From assembly GCF_000421765.1 (NCBI RefSeq), contig NZ_ATXQ01000005.1:1-64000 (forward strand): DNA of 64,000 bases, in the 5' to 3' direction. The notes beneath the pieces were generated by a model. It was not told the DNA's origin and did no database searches. It was given only the letters and a program-made list of their open reading frames with translations. Both the position numbers and the translations under genes were made by a program. Positions 34,041 through 43,482 of the stretch are shown piece after piece; position 1 is the first letter of the stretch; each line of letters starts with the position of its first letter. The stretch comes from Denitrificimonas caeni DSM 24390 (GTDB lineage: Bacteria; Pseudomonadota; Gammaproteobacteria; Pseudomonadales; Pseudomonadaceae).

Positions 34041-34093
34041 AACAAGTAATGACCAAATGCCACTAGGTAACACTTGCATCATCAGCGTTTGAG

Positions 34094-36754
34094 CTAAACC
34101 GCCAAACTCTTTTCCAGCACCTCAAACAAATCAGCCGATAAATCACCACTGTTTTTAATTCTTTTCAGCTGCGCCAACATCTGCTCTTGATGGTGCAGAT
34201 CAAAACGCTGCCAGCGCGTTAGCGGTGAAATCATCCGCGCGGCCATTTGTGGATTTAACGCATCCAGTTTGATCACTTTATCGGCCAAGAAAGCATAACC
34301 CGAACCATCAGCAGCATGGAAATTGGCGGTGTTTTGCGTACTAAAGGCACCAACGAGCGCACGTACTTTATTAGGGTTTTTAATGCTAAAGGCTGGATGA
34401 TTGAGCAAATGCTGCACGCGCTCTAGACCACCTGGCAAGCCTGCCGCTGCTTGTACGCTAAACCACTGATCCATCACAAGCGGATCATTTTCAAAGCGCT
34501 CAGCAAAGCTCTCTAAGGCTTTTTCTGCTTCATCACTAAACGGTGAGTTTACCAAACAGGCTAGCCCAGCTAAACGCTCGGTCATATTGTCAGCAATGCC
34601 GAACTGATCAATACAGGCATCCATGATTTCCAAGTCTTGCGTACGCATCAGATAAGCAAGCAGCATATTTTGTAAGCGGCGGCGCGCAAAATCGCTGGCT
34701 TGCGCGACATACGGTGTGTCGAGTGACACTTTACGTAAGGCTTGATAACGCGCCAGCATCGGCTCTTTTAAAGCAAAGGCCAACTGATTACTGACATACT
34801 CGCGCGCCTGATGAATCGCCAGCGGATCAGCCTGCACATATTGCTCAATGATATAGCCTGTGCTCGGTAGTGCTAAAAACTCAGCCAGCATGGCCGGATT
34901 TAAATCTTCTTGCGCCAGCAATGCCTCAAACACTTCAATCAAACGCATGTCCAGCATCGGCTCATCGGTTTCATAGATTTGCCCTACCACCTCTTCGATG
35001 ACTTGCAGGGCCAATTGCTGGCCTGCTTCCCAACGATTGAAACCGTCGGTGTCATGTTGCAGTAAAAACAGCAAATCATCACGGCTGTAGTCATAACGCA
35101 ATTCAACCGGCGCAGAAAAGCCGCGCAGCAAGGATGGCAGTGGCTGCTCTGCAACATTGATAAAAGTAAAGGTTTGCTCTGCTTGAGTAACCGATAAGAC
35201 CCGCTCACCTTCAGTCGCGACGCTTTCACCCTGCAATTGTAAAGGCAACTCTGTGCCCTGCTTGCTTAGCAACGCCATGCTCAAAGGAATCACAAAGGGT
35301 TGTTTATCGGTTTGCCCTGGCGTGTCGGGGCAGCTTTGCTTAACGGTCAATTGATAGGTCTGCGTGGCAGCATCGTAGCTGTCACTGACCTGCAACTCTG
35401 GCGTACCGGCTTGGCTGTACCAGCGCTTAAACTGGGTTAAGTCCATCCCGCTAACGCTTTCCATTGCAGCAATGAAGTCATCACAGGTCACCGCTTGACC
35501 ATCATGGCGCTCAAAGTACAGATCTGAGCCTTTACGGAAGGTTTCAGCACCGAGCAAGGTGTGCAGCATGCGCACCACTTCAGCGCCCTTCTCATAAATG
35601 GTCAAGGTGTAGAAGTTGGAAATTTCCATATACTGCGCAGGACGCACCGGATGGGCCATGGGCCCCGCATCTTCGGCGAACTGATGGGTGCGCAAATACG
35701 CCACATCTTCAATACGCTTGACCACACGCGAGTTCATATCCGCAGAGAACTCACTGTCACGAAATACCGTAAAACCTTCTTTCAGTGAGAGCTGGAACCA
35801 ATCACGGCAGGTCACGCGATTACCTGACCAGTTATGAAAATACTCATGGGCCACCACGCCTTCAACGCGCTGATGCGCAGCATCCGTGGCAGTTTCCGCT
35901 TTAGCTAAAACACAACTGGAGTTAAAAATATTAAGGCCTTTATTCTCCATTGCGCCCATATTGAAATCATTGACTGCAACGATCATGAAAATATCTAAAT
36001 CGTATTCACGACCATAGACTTCTTCATCCCAGCGCATTGAGTTCTTCAAGCTGTTCATTGCATGTTGGCATTTGTCGATATTTTCTGGCTCAACATAAAT
36101 ACGCAGCGCCACATCACGACCGCTCATGGTGGTAAAGCTGTCTTCTACGCACCACAAATCGCCGGCCACTACCGCAAACAAATAGGCAGGCTTTTTAAAC
36201 GGATCTTCCCAAGTAACCCAATGCCGACCGTTCTCATCTTCGCCTTCAGCAATCGGATTACCATTGGACAGCAGGATTGGATAGCGGTGTTTTTCTGCAT
36301 GAATTGTGGTGGTGAAACGACTCATCACATCAGGACGATCAAGATAGTAAGTAATCTTACGGAAACCCTCTGCCTCACACTGCGTACAGAACATGCCGGA
36401 TGATTTATACAAACCTTCTAGTGCAGTATTGTTTTGCGGCTCAATGCGCACCGTGGTGCTCAACTCAAATTGGTGTTTTGCTGGCTGGATCTGTAAGTGA
36501 CTGTCAGTCAGGCTGTATTCAACAACCGATAACTGGCGACCATCCAGCTCAATATCCACGAGTTCCAGCTGCTGACCATCCAGTACTAACGGCGGCAAGC
36601 TTTCATCGAGTCCAGGATTGCGCTGCATTAGCAAACGCGCATGCACCAAGGCATAGCTTTCATGCAGCTCAAAAGTCAGATGAGTTTCATCAATCAGGTA
36701 ATCAGGTAGGCGGTAATCACTTAAAGCGATCATTTTCGGTTGTTCGGTACGCAT
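34094..36754 (-). CDS. pepN: aminopeptidase N
   Basis: An 886-residue M1 zinc aminopeptidase that trims N-terminal residues from cytoplasmic peptides. The exopeptidase motif GAMEN is at 267-271. The zinc motif is HEYFHNW with His303, Glu304 and His307, and the third ligand Glu lies about 19 residues later in LKEGFTVFRD. Length matches gammaproteobacterial PepN. The N-terminus MRTEQPK is the pseudomonad form, supporting the start. It lies 154 bp downstream of a small cluster that includes DUF2797 and yeaC but seems to be its own unit. Confidence 0.96.
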   Translation of the reverse strand: MRTEQPKMIALSDYRLPDYLIDETHLTFELHESYALVHARLLMQRNPGLDESLPPLVLDGQQLELVDIELDGRQLSVVEYSLTDSHLQIQPAKHQFELSTTVRIEPQNNTALEGLYKSSGMFCTQCEAEGFRKITYYLDRPDVMSRFTTTIHAEKHRYPILLSNGNPIAEGEDENGRHWVTWEDPFKKPAYLFAVVAGDLWCVEDSFTTMSGRDVALRIYVEPENIDKCQHAMNSLKNSMRWDEEVYGREYDLDIFMIVAVNDFNMGAMENKGLNIFNSSCVLAKAETATDAAHQRVEGVVAHEYFHNWSGNRVTCRDWFQLSLKEGFTVFRDSEFSADMNSRVVKRIEDVAYLRTHQFAEDAGPMAHPVRPAQYMEISNFYTLTIYEKGAEVVRMLHTLLGAETFRKGSDLYFERHDGQAVTCDDFIAAMESVSGMDLTQFKRWYSQAGTPELQVSDSYDAATQTYQLTVKQSCPDTPGQTDKQPFVIPLSMALLSKQGTELPLQLQGESVATEGERVLSVTQAEQTFTFINVAEQPLPSLLRGFSAPVELRYDYSRDDLLFLLQHDTDGFNRWEAGQQLALQVIEEVVGQIYETDEPMLDMRLIEVFEALLAQEDLNPAMLAEFLALPSTGYIIEQYVQADPLAIHQAREYVSNQLAFALKEPMLARYQALRKVSLDTPYVAQASDFARRRLQNMLLAYLMRTQDLEIMDACIDQFGIADNMTERLAGLACLVNSPFSDEAEKALESFAERFENDPLVMDQWFSVQAAAGLPGGLERVQHLLNHPAFSIKNPNKVRALVGAFSTQNTANFHAADGSGYAFLADKVIKLDALNPQMAARMISPLTRWQRFDLHHQEQMLAQLKRIKNSGDLSADLFEVLEKSLAV

Positions 36755-36799
36755 AATAAAAACCTCGATTAAAAACTCACTGACTTTTAAAAGTAAAAC

Positions 36800-37645
36800 T
36801 TAAAGTGCGGCGTTATTGCTGACGCTGACAGATAACTGATACGACGTGTATTTACGGATATTAATCACGCCGGTATCAAACAATAAGTATTGGCCTTTAA
36901 TACCAATTAAAGTGCCCTCGGCCACAGGATTTTTATCCAAGTTAAAGCTGGTGATTTTGGCCGGATAAGCTTCAACAGGATAAGCAATGTCCAATACATC
37001 GACATCAGTAATTGGCTGAATCGCTTGCAAACCAAAGCGCTGTTGTAATGCTTGCAAAGGCTCGGCGCAGCTATCGAGTAACTGCTCACGGATGGCAATT
37101 AAATCAATCGGCTCAACATCACCTTTGAGTAAAGCACGCCAGTTGGTACGGTCCGCCACTTGGCTGCGCAAGGCATCCTCAACAAAACCCGATTGTTGGC
37201 GCGTCGCTACACGAAAAATCGGCACCGCTTGAATCGCGCCTTGATCCAGCCAGCGGGTCGGTAATTGTGAGCTACGCGTAATACCGACTTTCACCCCAGT
37301 GGAGTTGGCCAAATAAACAAAGTGATCCGTCATGCAAAAGTCTTGCGCCCACTCCGGTTCGCGGCAGGTGCCGGCATCGTAATGGCATTTCTCTGGACTC
37401 ATCATGCAACTGTCACACTGCGCCAGCTTGGAAAAACATGGCCAGCAATACCCTTGACCGAAGCTTTTCTTGGTCAAACGATCGCAATGCGTGCAATTGA
37501 TCGAGCCTAAAAACTCAAGACGCAGGGTTTGGCCAATTAATGGGTTCAGTGCATGCTGTTCGTCATTGAGCCGCAAACTGTATTGCGCCGGTGCATCCAG
37601 CGCAATACGCATTTTACTGATGGCACCACGACCTAATTCCAACAT
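36800..37645 (-). CDS. DUF2797 protein (cysteine-rich, GIY-YIG-like core)
   Basis: A 281-residue DUF2797 protein. The first third has clustered cysteines that look like a zinc site: CTHCDR, GYCWPCF, CDSCMM and later CHYDAGTC. The central part HFVYLANSTGVKVGITR resembles the GIY-YIG strand-turn-strand and may be a diverged nuclease-like fold. Function unknown. Its ATG overlaps the stop of yeaC by one base (TGATG), so the two are translationally coupled. Confidence 0.85.
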   Translation of the reverse strand: MLELGRGAISKMRIALDAPAQYSLRLNDEQHALNPLIGQTLRLEFLGSINCTHCDRLTKKSFGQGYCWPCFSKLAQCDSCMMSPEKCHYDAGTCREPEWAQDFCMTDHFVYLANSTGVKVGITRSSQLPTRWLDQGAIQAVPIFRVATRQQSGFVEDALRSQVADRTNWRALLKGDVEPIDLIAIREQLLDSCAEPLQALQQRFGLQAIQPITDVDVLDIAYPVEAYPAKITSFNLDKNPVAEGTLIGIKGQYLLFDTGVINIRKYTSYQLSVSVSNNAAL

Positions 37646-37926
37646 CAGTGCAGTGTTCCTGCAGCCGGTGCAAACATCGCGGCTTGTTCTTCTGATAGTT
37701 TTTTCTTAGCTTGCTTACCGCACTCTTGACCACCCATGTAGCCGGTGCGCTCTTCTTCGGGCAGGTTAGTTTGCTCCCAGAGAATCATCGCTTGCATGGT
37801 CAGTTCTTTCTGCTCTTGGGTCATTCTAGTGCCATCACCCCATTTGCCGATTTCCATCGCCAGTTTTAGAGTTTTGTATGTTTCTGGAGTGATACGTTGA
37901 ATTAAATCTGTAAAACTTGTCATCAT
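37645..37926 (-). CDS. yeaC: YeaC-like DUF1315 protein
   Basis: A 93-residue protein of the DUF1315 (YeaC) family, recognised by FTDLIQRITPETYKTLKLAM and AMILWEQTNLPEEERTGYMG. The role is unknown. It is followed without a gap by DUF2797. Confidence 0.85.
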   Translation of the reverse strand: MMTSFTDLIQRITPETYKTLKLAMEIGKWGDGTRMTQEQKELTMQAMILWEQTNLPEEERTGYMGGQECGKQAKKKLSEEQAAMFAPAAGTLH

Positions 37927-37953
37927 AAATTCCTACAAAATAGACTTACGGCC

Positions 37954-38832
37954 TTAGGCCGCACGCTGACGTGCCAGCACAGCAAACACGCCACCACTTA
38001 AACAACCAATGAGTAAACCGCTGACATGCGCGGCATTCGCGATCTGTCCAAAACCTAAAGCACTGACTACACCAAACAAGCATAACAGCAGCCAAATCAG
38101 CATCATAGCCACCACACCGTTGGGTAGTGCATAACTGGCTTGCGGAAAAATACGTTGGTAAATCCAACAGTGGCCCAGCACCGCATAAAGCACGCCGGAC
38201 AAGCCGCCAAATAAAGACTCGCCAGAGAAAACAAACTGGCTGGCATTCGACACCACAGCCGAGACCAGGGTCAGTGACAATAAAAACAGCCAGCCTTGCT
38301 GAAACTCAATGCGCCGCCCCAACTCCCAATACCACATCATGTTCATGGCCAAATGCAACAAGCCAAAATGCAGCAGCATCGGCGAGATCAATCGCCACCA
38401 TTGCCCTTGCCCTAAGCTGTGCTCAAGCGACACAAAATAAACGTAGTCACCTTGGATTTGAAAATCATTGAAGGTAAACCAGCGTACCGTCTCCAAACTG
38501 CCGCCGAGCTGGGTAATCAAAGCGACAACTAGACACGCAATTAACACAGCAGCGGTGATTGGGCTACGACGCAACTGCTCAACAAAACTTGGCGGCTGGT
38601 AGCGGCTAGCCGCTTGCGGGATTGGCTCTGCTGTTGCATGCGTCCACTGGCCACTTTGAAACTGCTGATACAACTCCAATACCTGCTCTGCTTGCGCGTC
38701 GCTGCCGACCCACAGCACTTGTTCGCCACGATCCTCGGTGACTCGATGACCAATGCCATGCTGCTTCAATAATTGCAAAAAATCAGTCAGATCGTTGTCC
38801 AGCGGTACGCGTAAAGCGCTGCTCCACTTCAT
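37954..38832 (-). CDS. glpG: rhomboid intramembrane serine protease GlpG
   Basis: A 292-residue protein with a cytoplasmic N-terminal domain (about 1-90) and six membrane helices. The catalytic serine is in FGGLSGVLYAVLG and the histidine in AHVSGLLIGCLSGG. NMMWYWELGRRIE in the second helix region gives the oxyanion asparagine. This is the GlpG arrangement, a protease cleaving within membrane segments. It lies 5 bp downstream of the phosphatase gene and is likely co-transcribed with it and nadK. Confidence 0.9.
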   Translation of the reverse strand: MKWSSALRVPLDNDLTDFLQLLKQHGIGHRVTEDRGEQVLWVGSDAQAEQVLELYQQFQSGQWTHATAEPIPQAASRYQPPSFVEQLRRSPITAAVLIACLVVALITQLGGSLETVRWFTFNDFQIQGDYVYFVSLEHSLGQGQWWRLISPMLLHFGLLHLAMNMMWYWELGRRIEFQQGWLFLLSLTLVSAVVSNASQFVFSGESLFGGLSGVLYAVLGHCWIYQRIFPQASYALPNGVVAMMLIWLLLCLFGVVSALGFGQIANAAHVSGLLIGCLSGGVFAVLARQRAA

Positions 38833-38837
38833 TATTT

Positions 38838-39809
38838 CTATCCTTTATCTTGGGCATCGACCCAAACAAAACTTTCCGGCAACAAGTGTTGTTCTTGATC
38901 TAAACGGTAGGCCACCAACTTGCCGCCATTCACTGCACTGTAATCCAAGCAGGCTAAGTTGGGACGAATCAAACTGGGTTGGCCTTGCCGCCAGTAGTGC
39001 CCGACAAACAACAAAGGCTGCTGGGCATCATAGCCTGTGACATGCTGTAAATACTCAGTGGGCAATGGTTCTTGCGCCAAATCACCGGGCAACGCATCAG
39101 GCTGGAAGACCACGTCACCGTAAGTCAGAGCAGACTCATCATCATGCCAAAACTTAGTACGAAAAGATGATCGGGTAAAACCATCGTAACTGGTTTGCGA
39201 CATGCCATGCGGCAAGGGTAAATTCACCCCGCGCAATAACCGATTAAAGGCTTGATCAGCAAAGCTACCCTTGATCGCCGACTGCTGCACAAAAGCTTGG
39301 TTAACACGGCCATCAGCAAAGCGCGTGCGCAACATGTTGATTAAGCGGTCATCCCAGCAGGCATGCACAGCGCGAAAGCGTTGCGCATCGATAAACAGCG
39401 GCAAGGTTAAAAACCACTTATTGAAGTCTTCCCAGTCATAGGGGTGCTCTTCAAATTGCTCTAGGGTTTCTCGGTGCAAGCGCATGTGGTGCTTACTGTG
39501 CGCGCGCACATACTCATCCGTGCTTTGCTCCGACGCTGGAGTATTCCAAGCTAACGCATAATATTCATGATTGCCCATAATGCAGTAAGCATGCCCTGCA
39601 TCGACCATCGCATGAACAATATGCAAGGTCTCGCGGATCTGCGGGCCACGATCAATTAAGTCACCCAGAAACAGCGCTTGGCTATACGCGTGCTGCCAAA
39701 CGCCTGAGCGCTTTTTGTAGCCTAAGGTCTCGAGTAAACGCTCAAGGGTTTGCGCACAGCCATGTATGTCACCGATCAGGTCATAACTGCGTGCAGGATC
39801 AATCCACAT
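38838..39809 (-). CDS. metallophosphoesterase (PrpA/ApaH-like)
   Basis: A 323-residue calcineurin-type phosphatase. Metal ligands are visible in DLIGDIHGCAQTL, FLGDLIDRGPQ, MGNHEYYAL and later FVGHYW. It is longer than PrpA (about 220) and symmetrical ApaH (about 280), so substrate is open: phosphoprotein or dinucleotide polyphosphate. Its ATG shares one base with the nadK stop (TAATG), showing translational coupling to nadK. Confidence 0.87.
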   Translation of the reverse strand: MWIDPARSYDLIGDIHGCAQTLERLLETLGYKKRSGVWQHAYSQALFLGDLIDRGPQIRETLHIVHAMVDAGHAYCIMGNHEYYALAWNTPASEQSTDEYVRAHSKHHMRLHRETLEQFEEHPYDWEDFNKWFLTLPLFIDAQRFRAVHACWDDRLINMLRTRFADGRVNQAFVQQSAIKGSFADQAFNRLLRGVNLPLPHGMSQTSYDGFTRSSFRTKFWHDDESALTYGDVVFQPDALPGDLAQEPLPTEYLQHVTGYDAQQPLLFVGHYWRQGQPSLIRPNLACLDYSAVNGGKLVAYRLDQEQHLLPESFVWVDAQDKG

Positions 39810-40699
39810 TACTTATGGTCCTGTCCTAAACGGCTGCCCCAACCGAGCTTGTCACGGCAGACAGCGTAAAAATTATGGTCGAGCGGATGAATTAAGCGTA
39901 ATTTTTGCGGCTTACGTTGAATATGCAAAGTATCGCCAGGCGCACAGGTGACATGACTTTGACCATCACAGGACACTAACGGATAGATATTCATATTCTC
40001 TGAGACCACCACCTTCAACTCACTGTCGGCATCGACCACAATCGGGCGACTGGATAAGGTATGCGGGTACATCGGCACGATTACTATGGCATCCAAACGT
40101 GGGTGCATAATTGGTCCGCCCGCCGATAGCGCATAGGCTGTGGAGCCCGTTGGTGTGGCGATAATCAAGCCGTCAGCTTTAAGGCTATAAACAAACTGGC
40201 CATCAATGAACAACTCAAACTCAATCATCCGTGTTGATTTACCTGGGTGCAGCACCACATCATTGAGCGCATCACCTTGGCCAATCGGTACACCATCACG
40301 GCGCACTTCCGTCTCTAATAAAAAACGCTGCTCAACGGTATAGTTGCCGGCCAACACTTCAGAGATCTGTGCTTCCAATTGCTCAGGCAAAATATCAGTT
40401 AAAAAGCCTAGGCTGCCGCGGTTAATTCCCAACACCGGGACGTTGTGCTGCGCCAGCGCACGCGCTGCGCCAAGCATCGAGCCGTCGCCACCAACGACAA
40501 TCACTAAATCACAGACTTCGCCCAGCAGCTTACGCGAACTGGTTTGCAAGTTATGTCCTGGCAACATTTCGGCAATTGTTTCTTCAAGAATGACATGCAA
40601 ATGCCGGCCCATTAGGTAACGTTTCAAGCGTCGAATGGTGTCGAGCACTCGCGCACTACCCATCCGCCCAATAATGCCAATATTGCGAAACTGCTCCAT
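39809..40699 (-). CDS. nadK: NAD kinase
   Basis: A 296-residue ATP-NAD kinase, the sole route to NADP. GGDGS is at residues 70-74, GINRGSLGFL near 94-103, and the substrate loop TPTGSTAYALSAGGPI near 178-193. Length matches the E. coli enzyme (292). It is first in an apparent nadK-phosphatase-glpG operon, with GGGGATC before the ATG. Confidence 0.96.
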   Translation of the reverse strand: MEQFRNIGIIGRMGSARVLDTIRRLKRYLMGRHLHVILEETIAEMLPGHNLQTSSRKLLGEVCDLVIVVGGDGSMLGAARALAQHNVPVLGINRGSLGFLTDILPEQLEAQISEVLAGNYTVEQRFLLETEVRRDGVPIGQGDALNDVVLHPGKSTRMIEFELFIDGQFVYSLKADGLIIATPTGSTAYALSAGGPIMHPRLDAIVIVPMYPHTLSSRPIVVDADSELKVVVSENMNIYPLVSCDGQSHVTCAPGDTLHIQRKPQKLRLIHPLDHNFYAVCRDKLGWGSRLGQDHK

Positions 40700-40763
40700 A
40701 GATCCCCGCTTAACAGCCCTGCGTCTGCGTGTAGTAAGTATTTTTTAAAGCGCAGCAAAGCGC

Positions 40764-41000
40764 TTACTGCTTTTTACGTATCCAATACATATAGGTACCG
40801 TCCTGCTCATTACTCTCGAGCAGTTGATGCTCTAAGAACAGACAAAACTTGGGAATATCGCGCTGGGTCGATGGATCAGTGGCAATCACTTTAAGCACAT
40901 CACCGGCCGCTAATTCGCGCACTTTACTATGCAGCATCATGACCGGCTCTGGGCAAAAAAGACCACTGGCATCCAACTCTGCATCGGCTTGTATGAGCAT
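40764..41000 (-). CDS. tusA: sulfur carrier protein TusA
   Basis: A 78-residue TusA, which carries persulfide sulfur to the tRNA 2-thiouridine pathway and other acceptors. The cysteine is in [20 protein letters not shown] and the C-terminal strand is YMYWIRKK. I set the start at the ATG at 41000, which has AAGGTGG 6 bases upstream. The in-frame TTG at 41015 would add five residues. A second TusA-like protein, YedF, is encoded in the window. Confidence 0.92.
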   Translation of the reverse strand: MLIQADAELDASGLFCPEPVMMLHSKVRELAAGDVLKVIATDPSTQRDIPKFCLFLEHQLLESNEQDGTYMYWIRKKQ

Positions 41001-41189
41001 CTCTGCCACCTTCAATTCACCTTTTACTTAACATTTCTATAGTGGTTGCTGAACATCAGTATCATTACACAGCTGCGCTGTGATTAACCCTACAACAATA
41101 ACTAGACTTATCGGTCAGTCTTTATGCTTTACCTATTATTCAGAGCTCGGTAGTGTGCGCCTTACAAACAACACGTTGGATTCTATGCC

Positions 41190-41879
41190 ATGAGCGAACT
41201 GATTCACTACAACTGCAACGAAGGTATTGCTACCTTAACCCTAAATAACGGCAAAGTTAACGCCATTTCACCTGACATGATTGCAGCCTTTAACAGCTGT
41301 TTAGATCAAGCCGAGCAAGATCGCGCCATTGTCATCATCACCGGTCAGCCAGGTATTTTATCCGGTGGCTATGACTTAAAAGTAATGACTTCAAGCCCAG
41401 AAAACGCGATCAACTTAGTTGCTAGCGGCTCGACACTGGCACGTCGTATGTTAGCACACCCCTATCCCATCATTGTCGCTTGCTCAGGCCATGCAATTGC
41501 CAAAGGTGCATTTTTACTGTTGTCAGCCGATTACCGTATTGGCGTGGAAGGCCCATTTAATATTGGTCTTAATGAAGTGCTGATTGGCATGACCATGCAC
41601 CATGCAGGTATTGAGTTGGCGAAAGACCGCTTGACCAAACCTGCTTTTCAGCGTTCGGTGATCAATGGGGAATTATTTAACCCTGTGGCTGCGATTGATG
41701 CAGGCTTCTTAGACCGCGTCGTGCCTGCTGATGAGCTGATGCAGACTGCGCTAGGTGTGGCGACCATGATGAAGAAAATCAATATGACCGCGCACCGCAA
41801 CACCAAGCTGAAAGTGCGCAAGCAGCTGCTGGAAACATTGGATGCAGCCGTTGAACTGGATAAAACCCACATGCTTTAA
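41190..41879 (+). CDS. crotonase/enoyl-CoA hydratase family protein
   Basis: A 229-residue crotonase-fold protein. The oxyanion-hole blocks are seen in GILSGGYDLKVM and SGHAIAKGAFLLLSADYRIG. The catalytic glutamates of true hydratases are not clear: the segment GLNEVLIGMTMHHAG keeps one Glu in a usual position. It is shorter than most hydratases (about 257), so hydratase or isomerase activity is uncertain. Divergent from tusA. A CACAGC/GCTGTG palindrome at 41073-41087 lies in its upstream region. Confidence 0.87.
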   Translation: MSELIHYNCNEGIATLTLNNGKVNAISPDMIAAFNSCLDQAEQDRAIVIITGQPGILSGGYDLKVMTSSPENAINLVASGSTLARRMLAHPYPIIVACSGHAIAKGAFLLLSADYRIGVEGPFNIGLNEVLIGMTMHHAGIELAKDRLTKPAFQRSVINGELFNPVAAIDAGFLDRVVPADELMQTALGVATMMKKINMTAHRNTKLKVRKQLLETLDAAVELDKTHML

Positions 41880-41886
41880 GGGTTGC

Positions 41887-41916
41887 TCTCCCGCATGTTA
41901 CAAAGCATGCGGGAGA
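41887..41916. terminator. bidirectional hairpin between convergent genes
   Basis: TCTCCCGCATG (41887-41897) pairs perfectly with CATGCGGGAGA (41906-41916) around an 8-nt loop, between the crotonase and spermidine-synthase-like genes that converge here. No strong T run follows on either strand, so termination efficiency is uncertain. Confidence 0.65.
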
Positions 41917-41918
41917 CA

Positions 41919-42803
41919 CTACTCGCTGGCTGGTCGCATATTTTCAATCAAATAGCTGATGTCATAACCAAGGATTTGCGCCACCCGTGCCGCTTGGCTG
42001 TGCAGTAACTCAATCGATGGATACTGCTCAAAACTGTAAGGCACCAATAAGATTACATTGCCTTCTTTGACTGGAATCTCCCAATAGTGACGATAGAATA
42101 AACCGCGAAATAACGCTGCGCCCAGCGGTCGCCCATCTAAAGTGGCCCACTGATTGATAATCAACCAACCGCCTGGGTTGAGTTTATCCTGACACTTCTC
42201 CAAGAATTTCCAGCCTAAGTGCCCTGCCGAAGGTCCGGTATCGGTGTACATGTCCAAATAAATTAAATCTGCAGTTTCTGCACTATCAATCAGTTCTAAG
42301 GCATCGCCAATACGAATGGTTAAACGCGGATCATCCGTCATGCCAAGATGATCCATGGCAATGCGTGGCAGTGGTGCGCGTAATTCCAATACTTCGACAT
42401 CTTCTAGCGGCAAAGTGGCTAAACACACCTCGGTTAGACTGCCCGCTCCCAATCCTAAGAACAGCGCAGTCTCAGGGTGCTCATGGCATAAACTGGCCAG
42501 CAACATGGCACGGGTGTAGTCATATTTGAGCCACAGCGGATTTTCCATCAGCACGCAGCTTTGCTCGACCTGGTTACCAAACTCTAAGTAGCGAAAGCGA
42601 TCCTCTTCCACAACACGAATCACGCCGTACTCATCACTTTCTTCAATGATGAGTTGCCTTGAAGGTGTATCCATTAACACTGCAGAGTCCTTACGCGCCC
42701 GTAGCGCTTGATACAGGCTGTAAATGAGCCCAGCCATCAGTAAGCCAACACCACACCAAACCAGCATCATAGCGTAAGCTCCAGATAACCATTGACCCAC
42801 CAC
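41919..42803 (-). CDS. membrane-anchored spermidine-synthase-like protein
   Basis: A 294-residue protein. One hydrophobic segment lies at the N-terminus (about 12-32). A Rossmann methyltransferase-like domain follows: ALFLGLGAGSLTEVCL is the nucleotide loop, VEVLELRAPLPRIAMDHLG the acidic strand end, and DLIYLDMYTDTGPSAGHLG the polyamine-synthase region. Spermidine synthases have a catalytic aspartate in a DxxxP motif; here it is DMYTDTGPS, so the activity is unproven. Gammaproteobacterial relatives are annotated spermidine synthase-like. Divergence from speE makes a different substrate likely. Confidence 0.78.
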   Translation of the reverse strand: MVGQWLSGAYAMMLVWCGVGLLMAGLIYSLYQALRARKDSAVLMDTPSRQLIIEESDEYGVIRVVEEDRFRYLEFGNQVEQSCVLMENPLWLKYDYTRAMLLASLCHEHPETALFLGLGAGSLTEVCLATLPLEDVEVLELRAPLPRIAMDHLGMTDDPRLTIRIGDALELIDSAETADLIYLDMYTDTGPSAGHLGWKFLEKCQDKLNPGGWLIINQWATLDGRPLGAALFRGLFYRHYWEIPVKEGNVILLVPYSFEQYPSIELLHSQAARVAQILGYDISYLIENMRPASE

Positions 42804-42824
42804 AGTCTGCGAACCGCAAACAAA

Positions 42825-42846
42825 AAGCCCAGCAGAGGCTGGGCTT
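42825..42846 (-). terminator. terminator after efp
   Basis: AAGCCCAGC (42825-42833) pairs perfectly with GCTGGGCTT (42838-42846) around a 4-nt loop. On the minus strand it is followed by TTTG, just past the efp stop. Confidence 0.75.
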
Positions 42847-42871
42847 AATAAGCAAAGATCACTCGAGGTGA

Positions 42872-43438
42872 TTAGGCTTTAACGCGTGACTTGTATTCAC
42901 CTGTGCGCGTATCAATTTCAATTGAATCGCCAATTTCACAGAATGAAGACACTTGTAGCTCGTGGCCCGTGCTCAAACGCGCGGTTTTCATCACTTTACC
43001 AGAAGTGTCACCGCGCACAGATGGCTCGGTGTAGATGATTTCGCGCTCAATGCTGTTTGGCAGCTCAATTGAAATCACTTTGTCATCGTAAAATACTGCA
43101 GCGCACTCGTCAGTCATGCCGTCTTCAATAAATGGCAGAACCGCTTCAAGATCAGACTTCTCAACTTCATACTGGTTGAATTCTGCATCCATGAACACAT
43201 ACAAAGGATCAGCAAAATAGGAATAGGTTACGTCTTTGCGATCAAGAATGATTGGCTCAAACTTATCGTCGGCACGAAATACAGTTTCAGTCGCCATGCC
43301 GTTAAGCAAGTTTTTCAATTTCATCTTCACAACCGCAGCGTTGCGGCCAGACTTGTTGAATTCGGCTTTCTGAATCACCCAAGGTGAACCATCAATATTA
43401 GCGACTTGGCCGGCGCGAAACTCTTGTGCAGTTTTCAT
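42872..43438 (-). CDS. efp: translation elongation factor P
   Basis: A 188-residue EF-P, which relieves ribosome stalling at polyproline. The tip loop reads [19 protein letters not shown], placing arginine at position 32. That is the residue rhamnosylated by EarP in Pseudomonas; E. coli has lysine at the equivalent site. The C-terminal block [10 protein letters not shown] is standard. Its modifying enzyme gene, earP, lies directly upstream on the same strand (44-bp gap). Confidence 0.97.
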   Translation of the reverse strand: MKTAQEFRAGQVANIDGSPWVIQKAEFNKSGRNAAVVKMKLKNLLNGMATETVFRADDKFEPIILDRKDVTYSYFADPLYVFMDAEFNQYEVEKSDLEAVLPFIEDGMTDECAAVFYDDKVISIELPNSIEREIIYTEPSVRGDTSGKVMKTARLSTGHELQVSSFCEIGDSIEIDTRTGEYKSRVKA

Positions 43439-43482
43439 GCTGAAAATCCATTAGAAATGTTGATAAAAATTTTAGGAACGCA

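Noticed and set aside
34039-34072. CbrB binding site made of two GTAACA motifs
   Set aside because: The reported site is an inverted TGTTAC/GTAACA pair; these are direct repeats with different spacing, so I do not call it a feature.
41190-41879. Assigning the crotonase to a fatty acid oxidation operon
   Set aside because: No other beta-oxidation gene is nearby, and catalytic residues cannot be fixed by eye.
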